The notes under the pieces were generated by a model. The model saw nothing but the letters and a program-made list of their open reading frames with translations, was not told the origin of the DNA and ran no database searches. Of a stretch of DNA of 64,000 bases, positions 1-16,342 are shown one piece after another (the stretch's first letter is position 1; every line of letters begins with the position of its first letter). The position numbers and the translations under genes are program-made. The DNA comes from Piromyces finnis (lineage: Eukaryota; Neocallimastigomycota; Neocallimastigomycetes; Neocallimastigales; Neocallimastigaceae), in contig MCFH01000028.1 of assembly GCA_002104945.1 (NCBI GenBank), positions 124,001 to 188,000 of the forward strand, written 5' to 3'.

Positions 1-3000
1 GATGTTGGATAACATATCGTAATAAAACAGCATACTATCCTTTAAGATGACACATTATTATGATGTATCATCATCATATGAATTGAATATTATAAGAAAG
101 GTTTCATTATAAATATAGAGTATAAATTTCATTATCTCATTATCATCATTATTTCTATTTATGTCTATAAAGTTTAAAAACTTTTTAAGGTTTGATGTAT
201 TAGCAATGTATAATCAAAAATGAAACCAATAATTATTATTATTATTACAAAATAGATTAATTTTTATTAAATTAATAATCATTAAAAATTATACATTAAT
301 CTTTAAAAATAATGCTTTTAAATAGAAAACACATTTTTTATTTATAAAAGCAAATAATAAACATTAACTCTATTATTTTTCTATTAGCATCAAAACATGC
401 AAACAAGCAAATCTATGAATAAAATAAAAATAAATAAAATTATGATTTATTTAAAAACTCAGCAAAAGTGAATTTCATTTATAAAATTATTAAAAAATTT
501 TAATTTATTTTGTATCACATATTTATATTAAATTATCATATTTAATATATATTTTTTATTATTTAAAGTTCAATTTATTATTTGTTATCATTTATTTCTT
601 CCTTTTCTGTAAATTTACATAGAAAACATGGTTACACCAATCCATCTTTAAACTATACTATTGTATCATATATTAATAATATGAATTATTAATAATGATG
701 GAATAATAGAAAAAGAAATAATATTATATAAGTTTGATATAATAATAGAAATAATATCATTTTATAATTATTAAAAGAATAAAATAATTCTTACAATTAC
801 TATTTTTATTATTTTATTATCATTGCTATGGTTAATGAATTCTTTTTTTTTTTTTCACTATTGATATATTATATATTAGTAATATAAATAAATGCTGAAT
901 CATTCCATGTATCATCATCATTGGCCAAGATTTACTTTATCAAGAATTTGACAAATTTAATAGTTTATTCATTTCAATCAATAAAAGAGGATGAATCAAA
1001 ATATTTACTTTGTTAATATAAATAATGATTATTGATCTAAATTGATCTATATGAAAATAATAAATTTTAATAATGAATAATAAAAAAATAATAGATTGGA
1101 TTAAAACTTATTACAATAAAATAAATATTCTATACATTGAATTATAATAAAAAGATACCTTTGAATAATAAAAAAGAGTTTTACTCTTTGTTAAAAGATG
1201 AACTTTTTTTTTTTTTGATCCCAAAAATTTAATTTTTAAAAATGTATCCTAAATTTAAAATATAAACTTTATTTATTATAATTTAATATAAATAATAGTA
1301 ATAAAAATAAATTAAAAATGTTAATATATCAAAAAATTTTCCTTTTTAGGTAAAATATTTTTAAAATTTTAATTCACTATTTATTAATAATTTATTTCAA
1401 TATATTTATCGTTTATTTAATATATAAATTATTAATTTAAATTATTTAATTATAATATATTAAAAAAATCATATCTTTCAAAAAAAAAAAGTGTGGAAAG
1501 AGAACTATAGGAAACATAAAGGAAATATTGAACTATACAATAGAGAATCAAAATTTTCATTAGGAAGTAGGTATAATGACAATAATAATTTTTATTCTAT
1601 TGAAGCTGTTTTATATCTGTTTTAAACTGTAGAGATTAAAATACCATCATTAATAACTCTAAAGATTATCTTCTTTTTTTATATATTTAAATTTCCTTTC
1701 AGAGTAAATTTAAATTTAAGCGGCAACTTTTTAAAAAATCGATAATTACTAATTGCTATAAACTGGTGCATTATAAACGCTATATAGATATTATTATAAA
1801 TATTATGACTATTGTGTTATAAATTATTATTATAATTATTATTAATATTAAATATAACAAATATAAATATTGTAAACTATTATTATAAGGATGATTGAGA
1901 TGGATAGCTTAATTAGGTGGCAATGTGAATTAATTTCCTACCAGAAATTTTTCTTTTGATTGTAAAAATAAAGGAGTAATGGTAATAATCACTTTCAAAA
2001 ATATTGGCCTATATTTTAATAGAATTTAAAGTATATTAACATGGAATGTTATATAATACTTTTTGTTTAAACAACTAATTATTAATTCTTTTTACTAAAA
2101 ACCATTAAAGGTTTTCCTATCAAAATAGCAAAAAGGATTTTTATTGTTTTTCTTTAACCGCGCTAATAATACCTTTTATCTAATCAAACTTTTTTGTTAA
2201 AATTGTTCGTATACATTATTCAAAATGTATACATTCATTATGGCTTAAAAATAAAGAAAATAGAATAAAATAATAAAGAATATACTTTACCATATATTAA
2301 TCATTTATTAATTTTAAAAAAAAGTTTAAATTGTTCAAAAAAAAAAGAATTAATTCTTTTTAAATGGGATCTCCATTTTAAAGTATATTATAATATATAT
2401 TTTAATAAATTTATAATATGTTTCAATAATTTTTATATATTTATTTATATTATATTAATATATTATTCACATATATTATTTATTATTAATGGTAGTACAA
2501 ATGAAGAATTATGCAAAATAATAATTATTAGAGTTTATTATCAAATTGAAGGATCAATGGATATAAATATGAATTCATTGTTTTTAATTTTATACTTTTT
2601 TTTTTTTTATTTAAACAAATAAGAAATTTAAAAAGTGAATAGATAAATAAAATAATAATTAAATAATTCATGTGGGAATTAAAAAAAATTAATTACTAAA
2701 TAATAAAAAAAAATAAACAAAATTTTAATATTAAAAAAAAAAATTTTTTTTAACCGTTTTTATATTAAATAGAAAAAAAAAAATTTTTTTTCATATAAAA
2801 AATAAATAATATCCATAAAAAATTAAAACTTTTTTTTTTTTTTGAAATCTTTACATTTTATATGTTAGTAGTTGTTGTAAGAAAAAAAAAAAAGTTAAAA
2901 ATAGAATGCTAAACTAATATAAAGAAAAAAAAATAATACCAAATTGAATATAAAGATATACACTACTAATAATATAAAAATAATGAAAAGCAATTGACAC

Positions 3001-3427
3001 TCCTTTACAATTTAATAATAATATTTGATAAATATAATAATACAAGGAAAAATTAAATTTTATAATTTATTAAAACTTTTGCGTCGTATTTAAGAATTTG
3101 ATATCTTAAATACTATATACAGTTGTATATAATATATAAAATATCACTTTTTTTAATTGAATAAAAATAAACAACAACAGTTTAAAACACCAAAATACGC
3201 TTTTTATTTTTTAAACACAGAATTTAAATAAAAAGAAAAAAAAAGAAAAAACACCATACACACCAACATATACATTCTATTTATTAAAAAATATCCATTA
3301 TAATAGATATTATTTAATTATTTATTTATTAATTAATTGTGTAATTAATAAAAGAAGAAGAAAAAAAATAAGTAAAAAAAAAAAAAAATTAAAAGAAATA
3401 GTAATTCCTTTAAAAAAAAGTATAAAC
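1..3427. other. AT-rich intergenic region
   Basis: No gene can be supported here. The stretch is nearly pure A/T with many homopolymer runs. One patch, about 1491-1625, is less A/T-biased and holds roughly 43 open codons on the + strand. A second patch, about 1890-1958, encodes about 22 residues from an ATG. Neither resembles a family I know nor has clear splice sites, so they may be remnants of a decayed gene. The last 300 bases are A-rich and probably hold the promoter and 5' UTR of the next gene. Confidence 0.6.
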
Positions 3428-6400
3428 ATGAGTTATTTAAATACCAATTTAGAAAAACAAAAATTAAAACAACAATCTCCTTCAAACCTCTCTTCATACA
3501 TTAATACCTATATTTCATCTTATATTGATAATTATTTAAACAATGAGGAAGATGTTTATGAGGAGAAAAGTCATGAAAAAAACCGTTTTAATTATTTTGG
3601 TTCTTTTGAAAATTCCTTCCTTCAAGAGGAAAATTCACCAAAAATGAAACCAATAAAAAATCTTAACATGCCACTAGATAATACAAAAAGTATGTATACT
3701 TTTTTTTTTATAATAGTAGTAGTGATAGTGAAGGTAGTGGATAGTTGACATAGTAGAATTGCCATAATAAATAATAAGTATTAAAGTGAAATAATAGATT
3801 ACTAATAATAAATAATAATAGAAGAATAGTTTAGTAGTAATAATAGTAGTAGTTATATAATAGGGATAGTAATAGTAAGAATAAAAAAAATAAATTTTAA
3901 ATAAAAACCAACAAGTTTTTTATAATCTATGAAAATATATTATTATATAAAAATATATTTAAATAATATTTTACAATATTAATAATACTAACAAAAAAAA
4001 TTAAAAAAAATTGTTAATAACACTTTATATGTTTCTAGTTAATAATAATCGTCATCATCCAGTTGAAAAGGAAGAGAAATATCGTTTTAAAACCAGTTAT
4101 TACAATAGATTAATGTCTGATGAAAGTAGAACATCCACTCCAACATTAACAGAAAGTGATAATTATTCTTCTACAGATAATACTAATAGAAATTCAGAAA
4201 AAACATTAAATGGTGAGAGGGATGATTCAGCAACCTTTGGAGAAGAAGAATATTACACACCTGAAGAACAAATTTATTATTATCATGAAAAAGATATTGA
4301 TATTTATTCAAAGAAAAGTAATGTAAGTGGTGCCGAATACTCTGACGAATACAATGATGAGTATAAAAATAAAATTCAAGATTATAGAAGGCGTCCAGCC
4401 GAAAAGAATAGATTATTTAGAGATAAGGTATATCAAGAAAAAAATAATAATAGAAAAGATAATGGTTATAATGATAAAGATCGCTATCACGATGATGATG
4501 ATGATCTTTATAGAAATGAAGAAAAGGAGGATTATAAAACAAGTACAAAATATAATAAAGATGAGGAAGATTATAGGGATAATGACGATAGAAAAGAAGA
4601 AAATTATTATAATGATAGAAATTATTATAAAGATGATAAAAGGGATAACAAAGAGTATGGAGAAAGAGATGACTATTACGATGATAACTACAAAGAAAAA
4701 GATCGTAAAGAGAATTTTAGAGAATATCCAAGACACAGTCAATCTGTAACCGGAAATATAAACACCATTAAACGTTCATCCAGTAATAGAAGTAGTATTA
4801 GAGATAATCAATCCATTACTGAAAGCGTCACCTCAATTACTCGTATACCTAGAAATGCTTCATTAACTAATCGTTTAAGAAATAATATATCTCCTCAATA
4901 TATTCAATCAACAAACCCTGCTTGGAATACACTTTCCCTTCCAAGATCAAGTAGTGTCAGATCCAAACAAATTTATCCAGAAGAAGCTCCTAAAAAGAAG
5001 ATTAGTTTTTTCAACCATCCTTTAAAATTCATAAAGAGATTAACCGGATCAGATAAGAATTCAAAAATGAATAAGGAAACAAACAATATGTATATGGAAT
5101 CAATTCATAGAACTTCTTCTCGTCAAAGTGTAAATTCTGTACGTAGTTCTGTTCCAAGTTTAAACTCTAATTCCAGTATTGCTGTTCCAATGATGAATCA
5201 AATCAACCCATTGAGACATCAAAACCCAATTCAAAGTCCAATACAATATTCAACTCAATCCCCATATCCAATGTCATCATCCTCTTCCATTAAAATTCAA
5301 AGTTCAATGCAGCAACCATTAAGATCACAAAGTCCTGTACAACCTTTACATTTACAATCGCCAATGCAACAACCAGGTCGTCCCCAAAGTCCAATTTATC
5401 GTCCACAATCACCAATTCGTCCCCAAAGTCCAATTCATCGTTCACAATCTCCTAGTCAACCTCTCCTCTCTCAAACCACGGCGGTTCCATTTGAAGCTTC
5501 ACAAGGAAAAACGACCCAAATTTCTAGTCCATTAATGAGATCTAATAGTTATTCCACACCAAATAATACCCCTCAATACCAAATTATTGATCGTAAATAT
5601 TCAACCATTGAACGTAAACAGAAATCTACTCCTATTCTTAAAGAAAAGAAAGGTTTGAACTATTTTGGTTTATATAGTTCTGATGAAGAAGAAAATGAAA
5701 AAGAATTAATAGAAAATTATTCCAATGATACTATTACTTCTGCAACTGTTAAGAATCATAATGCTATAACAAAGCCATTTTCCAATATGATGAATTATTT
5801 AAGAATAACAAAAGGTACCAGTGAAAGAACCAAAGCCTCTAATGCTGGTACTGATGATTCTCAACAACAAGATTCATCTAATGCCAGTGAAACTATCCTT
5901 AAAAATACTAATGAAAAGAACTCACCTACTGCAGTTTCTGAACTTCTTAGAAGAAATAGTTCCAGAGTTAGTCGTTCAAGTAAAACAAGTTCCACTAGAA
6001 ATCCATCTCCTGTACATAATAATTCTTTATTATCAGCACCTTCTCAAACACCAATTTTATTAACACCAATTATGACATCTACTAATCCTATTAGCCCTTC
6101 ACCAATACTAGCAACCGTTAACAGTAAGTCCCTCTTATAAATAATAATAATTTAATATACAAGGCACACCACTAGTTTTTTTTTTTTCCCCACCTATAAT
6201 TTATATATAATATTAATTTAAAAAAAATTTTTTTTTAAATTTATATTTATAGATATCCAAGGAAATCAATTTATTGCATCACCCACCCTTAAAAATGTTA
6301 ATATTAATAATCAAATGAGTTCACCTTCCATTCTTTTAGCACCAGTAATCACTTCCAATGCAGATGATAAAACTTCCACTCAATGCTATTCACCAATTCC

Positions 6401-8048
6401 GGTATTAATTTCAAATCTTCCAATACAAACTACCACAACTACACAACCTACCGTCTCTTCTGAAAGTAATATAAAATCAGTCAATACCAAAGGTAATCCT
6501 GATAATCTTATTAACTTTGAAAACAAACCTCAAAATAAAAATCAAACTCAAATGAATACACAACGCCATTCCAGTGTAAATAAAATTGGTAAATGTTTAT
6601 CTTTCTATAAATGTAGTCATGATAAAAAGAAAAGTAAGCAGGATAAAAGACTTTCTGATATTGATAGACTTCACAGCCCAAATATTAGTATGTCAAGTGC
6701 TAATATTAATCTAAGTACAAGTAGCAATGGTAATAATGTTTGTTATTTAAGAAGTAGTAAACCAAAACCAGTTAAAAAGAATTATGATCAAGAAAATGTA
6801 TTACCAAATACCCCAAGTATTATTATGGATAATTTTAGTGAATTTAGTGATAGTGATGCTAGTGAAGATCATAAAGATTATAAAATTTATAATTTTAATT
6901 GTGATAATGGTTCCGAAAGTTCTTCCCTCCATCTTAGTTTGGGTTATAATAGAGAACGTCAAAGTTTAAGTCGTAGTCGTAGTGCCAAAAGTCGTAGTAC
7001 TCTTGGACCAAATCATAGAAGTCAAAGTCGTGGACGTGGTCTCGTAAATCAAAGTCATAGCAGTCGTCGTAGTAGAAGTATTAGTCGTGGTCGTCTTAGT
7101 CAAAGACGTAGAAGTATAAGTCGTGGTTTTACCGCTAGATCTGGCCGTAGTCGTGGTCGCAGTCTTAGAAGTCGCAGAAGAAGTCGTAGTCAGAGTCGTA
7201 ATCGTCGTCATTGTCATATTAGAAGTTATCAAGATGTCTATCGTTGTGATGAGACAGCTTATTCAGATCGTGATGATCATGATGATGATAAGGAATTAAT
7301 ATATACCGAAAAGGATTATAGCAACACTAAGGATAATAATGATGATGATGAATATATTAATTATGACTATCGTGAACAAGACTCTCGTGATCAAGAATAC
7401 AGAGAACACGATTCCCGTGAACAAACATACAGAGAACAAGATTCCCATGAACAAGCATACAGAGAACAAGATTACCGTGAACAATACAGAGAACAAGATT
7501 CCCATGAACAAGAGTATCGCGAACAAGATTCCCGTGAACAAGAATATAGCGAACACGATTATCATGATAAAACTTATAGCGATCGTGACTATAGTGATCG
7601 TGACTATAGTGATCGTGACTATAGTGATCGTGAATACAGTCAAAGAAACTACAATAGACATAGTCGTAGCGATCGTGATGACAGTAGTATGTCCAATGAA
7701 CAAGAATATACTCATCGTGATTATAGTGAATATGGCTATAATGAAAGTACTTATAATACCACTAGTAATTATTATGATAATACCACTACCAGTAATATTT
7801 ATATTAAACAATATGCACATAAAAGTCTTTACAGTGACTTAAATGATAGTAGTGACTACAATGATACTCGAATGTACACAAATTCTACTACAATGGAATC
7901 CAGTAGAAGATACCAAAATTATACCACTACTGTGACATCCGAAAAAAGTGTAGATGATCTTTATGAACAAAATACGGATGATTTATTATCTGCTCATTAT
8001 GAAGATATTAATTCTGTTATTGATAACTATGATAAATCTATTAATTAA
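3428..8048 (+). CDS. Large low-complexity Ser/Arg/Tyr/Asp-rich protein, unknown function
   Basis: I do not recognise this family. Three exons join in frame: 3428-3689, 4039-6123 and 6253-8048, with donors GTATGT and GTAAGT, giving 1380 residues. Residues about 195-318 are rich in Asp, Glu, Lys, Arg, Tyr and Asn. About 475-561 carry Pro/Ser/Gln repeats of the SPI/QSP type. About 1019-1102 are Ser-Arg rich, like an RS domain. About 1155-1218 repeat YREQDSREQ-like units, and about 1225-1245 repeat SDRDY. The motif NYFG occurs twice, at residues 55-58 and about 628-631, the second before an acidic stretch. No membrane segment or enzyme motif is visible, and the whole chain should be largely disordered. 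RS and Tyr/Asp-rich repeats suggest an RNA-associated or condensate-forming protein, but that is inference. The long open frames on both strands inside the exons come from the repeat composition. The start is the first ATG after an A-rich leader. The splice model rests on frame continuity only. Confidence 0.7.
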
Positions 8049-10917
8049 AACCTAATCGTTGTCATAGTATAAAAATTTTTTTACCATCTTTTTTCTTTAA
8101 ACTTTTTTTTAATTTTATGTTTCTTTTTCATTTCAATCCTTTTTTCTATGTTAATTTTATATAGAAAAAGAATTGAAATTAAAAAAAAATTTTTTTAATT
8201 TAATACTATAAAATTAATGATGTCTTTTTTTTTTTATTATTATTATTATTACTCAACAAAGTATACTATCTATTATAACTTATAATAATAGATATTTTTT
8301 TTATAATTTGAATTTTTTTTTTTATTTTTCAAATCATTTGGTCATGTTATTTATTATAAAAACTTTTAAATAATAATACACTTTTTACCAAAATATATAA
8401 ATAATTCTATTCACAAAACAAAGCAAAACACAACAAAAAATTTACACACACAATCTATTTAGAAAATCAAAAAAAAAAAAAAAAGGAAAAAAAAAAAAAC
8501 ATTAAGCAAAAGTATAAAAAGTAAAATATATATATATACGCAATAATCAATCATCAATCATAAGCAACAAAAACAATTGTCAAGGATAATACATGTCAGT
8601 GAAAGGAAAACAACTTTATATTCAACTTACTATTATAATGAATTATAAATTAAAGAAAAAATTTTTAATGAAATGATAAACCGCTTATACAGCAATAATA
8701 ACAAATGTCATCCATATTTAAATATTTATTTTAATTTTCTTACATTCATGATACATATTATCCAAATACAGAGTTTTTATTTAAAAAAAAAAACAAAAAA
8801 CAAAAAGCTATTTATTATCGCAATTAATAATGAAAAAGAAAACCATGTCAAATCTTTTTATGTAGAAAAAAAAATATAATATTATAAAAAAAAAAAAAAA
8901 GATATTCCTATACTATTGATAAGAATTATTTATTTTTTTTTTTTTTTCTATCATTGTACTTTAATACCGAAAAAAAAAAAAAAAATACAATTACACACTA
9001 TCTAAAAAAAAAAATAGTTAATATTATTATTAAATTGTAATTTACAAAAATTGTAATACTTCAAGCAATATTTATAGTATTCTTTAGTACTTTTCTTTGT
9101 AAGTAATAATTATATAGAAGAATAATTATTATATGTAAAGTAACACACAACTTTGAAATGGATCATTCATCTTTTTTTTTTTTCAATTTTAATTTTTAAA
9201 ATTTATTTTTTTTTTTCACATCTTTTTTTATTTTTGATTAGTTAGATCAGTCAAATAGAATATAGAACAGTTTAAATTAGTTTACTCTATAGAAAAAGTT
9301 TTTTTTTATTAGTATTATTAGTATTTTTTTTTTCAATCTTTTTTTTTTTTTTTTATTTTTAAATCATTGTAATATTTTAAAATAAATTGTTTTAAATAAA
9401 TAAAAAAAATGATAAAAACTTTAAAAAATGCCTTTTTTTTTTTTTTTTTTTAATTTCATGTGTACTAATGCTATTGATAAAATAAAGCATTTTTTTTGAT
9501 AAAGTTAATGTTCAAGATTGGCGTTAATGTTAATTTTTTTTTTAATTACATCTCATGACCCCAATTTTAAACCTTTCTTTTTTAAAGAGTATAATACTAT
9601 AGTATATAATATTATATTTATTATCCTCATAAAATAGTGGCCTTTCCTACTTTAATTTTTTTTTTTTTTTTTTTTAATAATACATCATCATCATCACTTT
9701 TTCATCTAGTTTTCTTTTTTTTTTTAATTTATGTCAAATTTTGTGTCAAACTTTTTTTGTGTCAAAAAATTTTTTAATTAAAAGGTATCAAAAATAAATA
9801 TTAGTCATTAAATAAAAAATAATAATACTAATAATACTAAATGACAAAGGACTTTTTTTTTTATGACTAACATACATACTATTAATGAAAAATTGTTTAT
9901 TCCTCTTTAAAAAAAAAAAAAACTTTTCTTTATATTATATGCCTTTTTTATTTTCGATTTAGTTATTTACAAAGGATTAGTGGCTAAGTAATTGAAATGT
10001 TATATTTTTATTATATAAGCCACATTCTATTATATTACATAAATGATAGAATACCAATCAAATCAATAATGTAATACAATGTGTATTATCAATTTAATTT
10101 CATTTATTCACCATACAATGTTAATATGAACATTGTATGGTGAATAATTTCTTATGTTGAACATTGTAATGGTTTTTAAAAAAGGAGTCTTTTTTTTATT
10201 ATTATTATTATTATTGATTTATTTGTTTGTTTGTTATAATAATAATGGTATTTCATAATGAATAAAATATATTTTAATATTAATAATGAAATAATTCCTT
10301 TATATATTTTAAAAATAATAAATATCTAAAAATAAAAAAAAAAGGTTTTTACCTATTCCAAGGAAAAAAAAAGTGGTACAGTTTTTAATAACAATTTTTT
10401 TTTTGTTTTTTATTATTTAAAAAAAAAAATAAAAATTAATTTAAATTTTTTTAATTATTGGTCACATGGCCTTTTTTTTTTTTTTTACTATTATTAATAA
10501 ATTAAAAAAAAATATAAAAATATTCAAAATTTTCTTTTTTTTTTTTTTTTTTTTTAATTTTATATTTTAATTATTAAATTTTATTACAAATAAGTCAATC
10601 TCTATCCAAACAAAAGATTAATTATAGAAAATTTGTTAATAAATTTAATAAATAAAACACTTTTTATATACCATAAATATCGTTTTAATTTCATAAAGAA
10701 TAAAACGTATATATATAATATAATATCAAATAAACTCTATTATAATCAAAAAACTATCAGCTTTTTTAAATTTTTAATTAACATACCTTAAATTATCATT
10801 TTTCTAAATTATTTTTTAGATCTATACCATTTTTAAAAACTTTAATTTAAGAAAATAAAAAAGAAATTAAACTACATTTCATATTTAAAATAAATTATAA
10901 TACTATACTAATTAAAA
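8049..10917. other. AT-rich intergenic region with small unsupported ORFs
   Basis: No gene is supported. Homopolymer T and A runs dominate. Two short overlapping open frames exist on the + strand: 8593-8676 (27 codons), and one starting at 8673 (68 codons) that overlaps it by ATGA. Both are rich in Lys, Asn and Ile, as expected of random A/T sequence. A perfect 19 bp inverted repeat lies at 10104-10147 and is listed separately. Confidence 0.6.
10104..10147. repeat. Perfect 19 bp inverted repeat with 6 nt loop
   Basis: The left arm ttattcaccatacaatgtt (10104-10122) is exactly complementary to the right arm at 10129-10147, around the loop aatatg. A further imperfect copy of the right-arm core (tgaacattgt) follows at about 10158. 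The arms are less biased than the surrounding DNA, so this is unlikely to be a chance A/T palindrome. It could be a cruciform, a transcribed hairpin or the relic of a small transposable element. No terminal duplication was found. Confidence 0.75.
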
Positions 10918-11718
10918 ATGTCAAATCGTAATCAATTTTTGGATGATAATGCAATGGCTGATCCTGATCAATTATTATTATCTATATTTAAAACTACTGC
11001 TACAACAGTAACTCAACTTTATAAAGAATCCTTAAATCAAAGTACAAGATCATATAAAAATGGTTATAAACAATGTTTATTGGATATAATGCATTTTGCT
11101 TCTCTACAACAACATCAAAGAAATAATACAAATCAAATAATAAATCCTGGAGACCGAATCGCTTTAACTCTCGATGAATTAATGACTTTTTATAATAATA
11201 AGCAAGCTCAACTAAATTCGTTAGATGAAAATTCTAATCAAAATCATTCTTCTATGACCAATGACAATGAGCTTGATAACAACAACAATAGTACTTTAGC
11301 AGAAAATAATAGTACTAATGAAAATGCTAATAATAATATCGACGATGAAAATAATTATCAAGAAATAAATAACTCGATAGAGTCATCACTTGAACCACTA
11401 CCTACCGAAAACAAAAACATTAATATAAGTTTTAATGCACAACCACAAGCCAATGAAAAACAAAATTTAAAGTCGAATTTTAACTTTTCAAAAGGATTCA
11501 CCTTTAGATTTAATAACGATCAATTTTCACCTGCTTTTAATAATGTAAATATATTTAATCCTCACAATAATGTAAAACGAAGACTTGGAAATGTTCCTGA
11601 TACCATTGATTTTCTAGGAAGAACTTTTAATTTTAACAACTTTCCAAATGATATAGATGTACAACCACCACCTTTTAAAAGAAATAAATGGAGAAAAGAT
11701 GATCGAATGGCAGAATAA
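10918..11718 (+). CDS. HAPSTR1/TAPR1-like (C16orf72 family) protein
   Basis: Single-exon gene, 266 residues. The N-terminal core (about residues 14-65) reads F-x3-AT-x-VTxLYKES, then RSYKNGYKQCLLDI. This matches the spacing of the conserved segment in animal HAPSTR1 (C16orf72), which has an ATAVTxLYKES motif followed by RS..G..GY. The C-terminus (PPFKRNKWRKDDRM) also recalls the basic KRNRM-like tail of that family. The middle, about residues 85-190, is Asn/Gln/Glu/Ser-rich and probably disordered. In animals HAPSTR1 binds the E3 ligase HUWE1 and tunes stress responses; a similar job here is inference. There is no signal peptide or membrane segment. The ATG follows an A-rich leader, and no intron is needed. 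The family call rests on motif recall, without an alignment. Confidence 0.65.
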   Translation: MSNRNQFLDDNAMADPDQLLLSIFKTTATTVTQLYKESLNQSTRSYKNGYKQCLLDIMHFASLQQHQRNNTNQIINPGDRIALTLDELMTFYNNKQAQLNSLDENSNQNHSSMTNDNELDNNNNSTLAENNSTNENANNNIDDENNYQEINNSIESSLEPLPTENKNINISFNAQPQANEKQNLKSNFNFSKGFTFRFNNDQFSPAFNNVNIFNPHNNVKRRLGNVPDTIDFLGRTFNFNNFPNDIDVQPPPFKRNKWRKDDRMAE

Positions 11719-12499
11719 ACATTTTTTATACTATCTACTTATCAATCTCTTTTTTTTTAGTGAACATATTTATTCATAATTAATTTATATTGTTGTAAAA
11801 AACGAAATGCAACAATACAAAGTAAAAGCATATCCATTAATACTAATTCATTTTATTTTATTTAATATAAAATAATTTAAAAAAAAAAATATAAATATAT
11901 TCATTATATTCATTATATACACATAAATATATACATTATTTATTATATCATAATCATTTCTATCTGAAAATAAATCTATAATAATTATATAGAACTAGAC
12001 AAGAAAGTTTTTTTATTTATTTATTTATATTAAATAAATAACAATTATAAAAATAAAACAAATTTGTATAGATTATTAAAAAAAAACCTATATATAAATA
12101 TAAATTAGAAAAATAAGCACTTTATCATCAAGGTATTTTTTCGATACCTTTAATAAAAATATTTATATCAAAAAAAAAAAAAAGAAAGTTTTATATAGAA
12201 TATATAGTCTTTTTTTTTATTTCTTGTCCTTAAAAATGTATATATGTAATATATATATTATATATATATGAAAAGTTTAAAAAAATCGCTATTTAAATTG
12301 AATATTATTATTAAATGAAATACAAAAGTTTAGTATAAAAATTAGATATGGTTTTTGTATATAAAGATTTTAATTGTTTTTAAAGTAACAAAATATAGTA
12401 GACAAATTATAAATAAATAAATAATTTGTTGTTTGAAATAGCGAAAAAAAAAAAAAAAAAAAAGATAGAAAATTGTATTAATGAATGATTATATTTTTA

Positions 12500-12534
<35 letters not shown>

Positions 12535-13513
12535 AAACTATTAAAAAGTTTTCGATTTTAAAATAGTTTTTTTTTATTTGTTCGTAGAGCAAAACTTTAA
12601 AAAGTTTAAAAAAAAAAAAGTTAATGGAGTTATAATCATTTTCAAAAAAAAAAAAAACTTTCTTTTTTCATTATTAACTGGAAATATTTTCTTTTTTACT
12701 TTTTTATTTTTTTTTTTTTTTTGTCTTTATTAATTCATAGTTTTTTTTTTTTTTTTTATTAGTATTAATAATAACAATTCTTTTTTTAATAATAGTGATT
12801 TTATTAAAGTTTGTCAAATTACTCTCTTTTTATCTTAATACTATTTATATTTATAATTTTTTTTTATTATTATTATTCTTTCACTTTATTAATTTATTAT
12901 ATACTAATCTCTTTTTTTTTCAATATTTATTAATTAAAAGTAATTCTAAATCATCTTTTTAACTTTTCTATTTATTCAATTATTTAAAAAAACTGAAATA
13001 AAAATAAAAAAAATAAAAAAAAAAAAATAATCTTCATATGTGTATTAAACTATTATATAATTCAATTTAGTATTTTTCTTTTCTTTTATAATACAAAATG
13101 ATAATTATTCATAAGTTATATGTTATTATTATCCTTATTATTTGTATATACATAATAATAAAAAGCATTGTTTTTATAAAGGAATAAAGAGGTACTATTT
13201 TAAAGTATTTTTATTTTTAAAACTAAAATATAAAAGAAATAATAAAAGTCAGTCATGATTGAATATTGTTTTTAATATAAAAAATAGTTATTATAAATAA
13301 CATCTTTTATATATATAATTGATAACTGCTTTGTAAAGTTTTTTTTCTCTTCCTTATATAATGGCATGATAACATATTTAACAATTTGACTGTGTTTTAA
13401 TCTTTGCTTTTTTTTTTTTAAAAGTGAACTTTTTTTTCTAACCTAAAATTTTGATTTATATAAAATAAAAAAATTTTTTTAATTAATTTTTTTTTTATAA
13501 ATTTTGATCAAAA

Positions 13514-13549
<36 letters not shown>

Positions 13550-13878
13550 CATTTTTTATTAAATTATTCCTATTTAATAATTGAAAAAAAAAAAGGTAAA
13601 AAAAAAATAAAAGATTGAAATTGAAATTTTGATACATTCTAATTAATAAATATTAACTATAAACTTTGGAAATAAAAAATATTGAAAATAAAAATCAATA
13701 AATGTGTGAAATTTAAATCATTTAAAAAGAAAGTAAAGTTTAATAATAGGGTAGTAATAATAAGAAGAAGAATAAAAAAATTACTATTGAAAAATATATA
13801 TAAAAATAAAAGGGAAAAAAAAATTTTTTTTTTCTTATTATATTAAAAAAAACATATATAATTAAAAAAAAAAAAAAA
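11719..13878. other. AT-rich intergenic region
   Basis: No gene, RNA or ordered repeat is recognisable. Many poly-A and poly-T runs of 15-30 bases occur, for example a run of about 30 A near 12505 and a run of about 30 T near 13520. The last 150 bases are A-rich and probably form the 5' leader of the thioredoxin reductase gene. Confidence 0.6.

Positions 13879-16342
<2,464 letters not shown>

Noticed and set aside
6966-7820. Long minus-strand open frames rich in Thr/Ser or Ile/Val
   Set aside because: They are antisense to the Ser-Arg and YREQD repeats of the 3428-8048 gene, a composition by-product.
8593-8879. Two overlapping small open frames (27 and 68 codons)
   Set aside because: A/T-driven Lys/Asn/Ile composition, no homology and no splice support.
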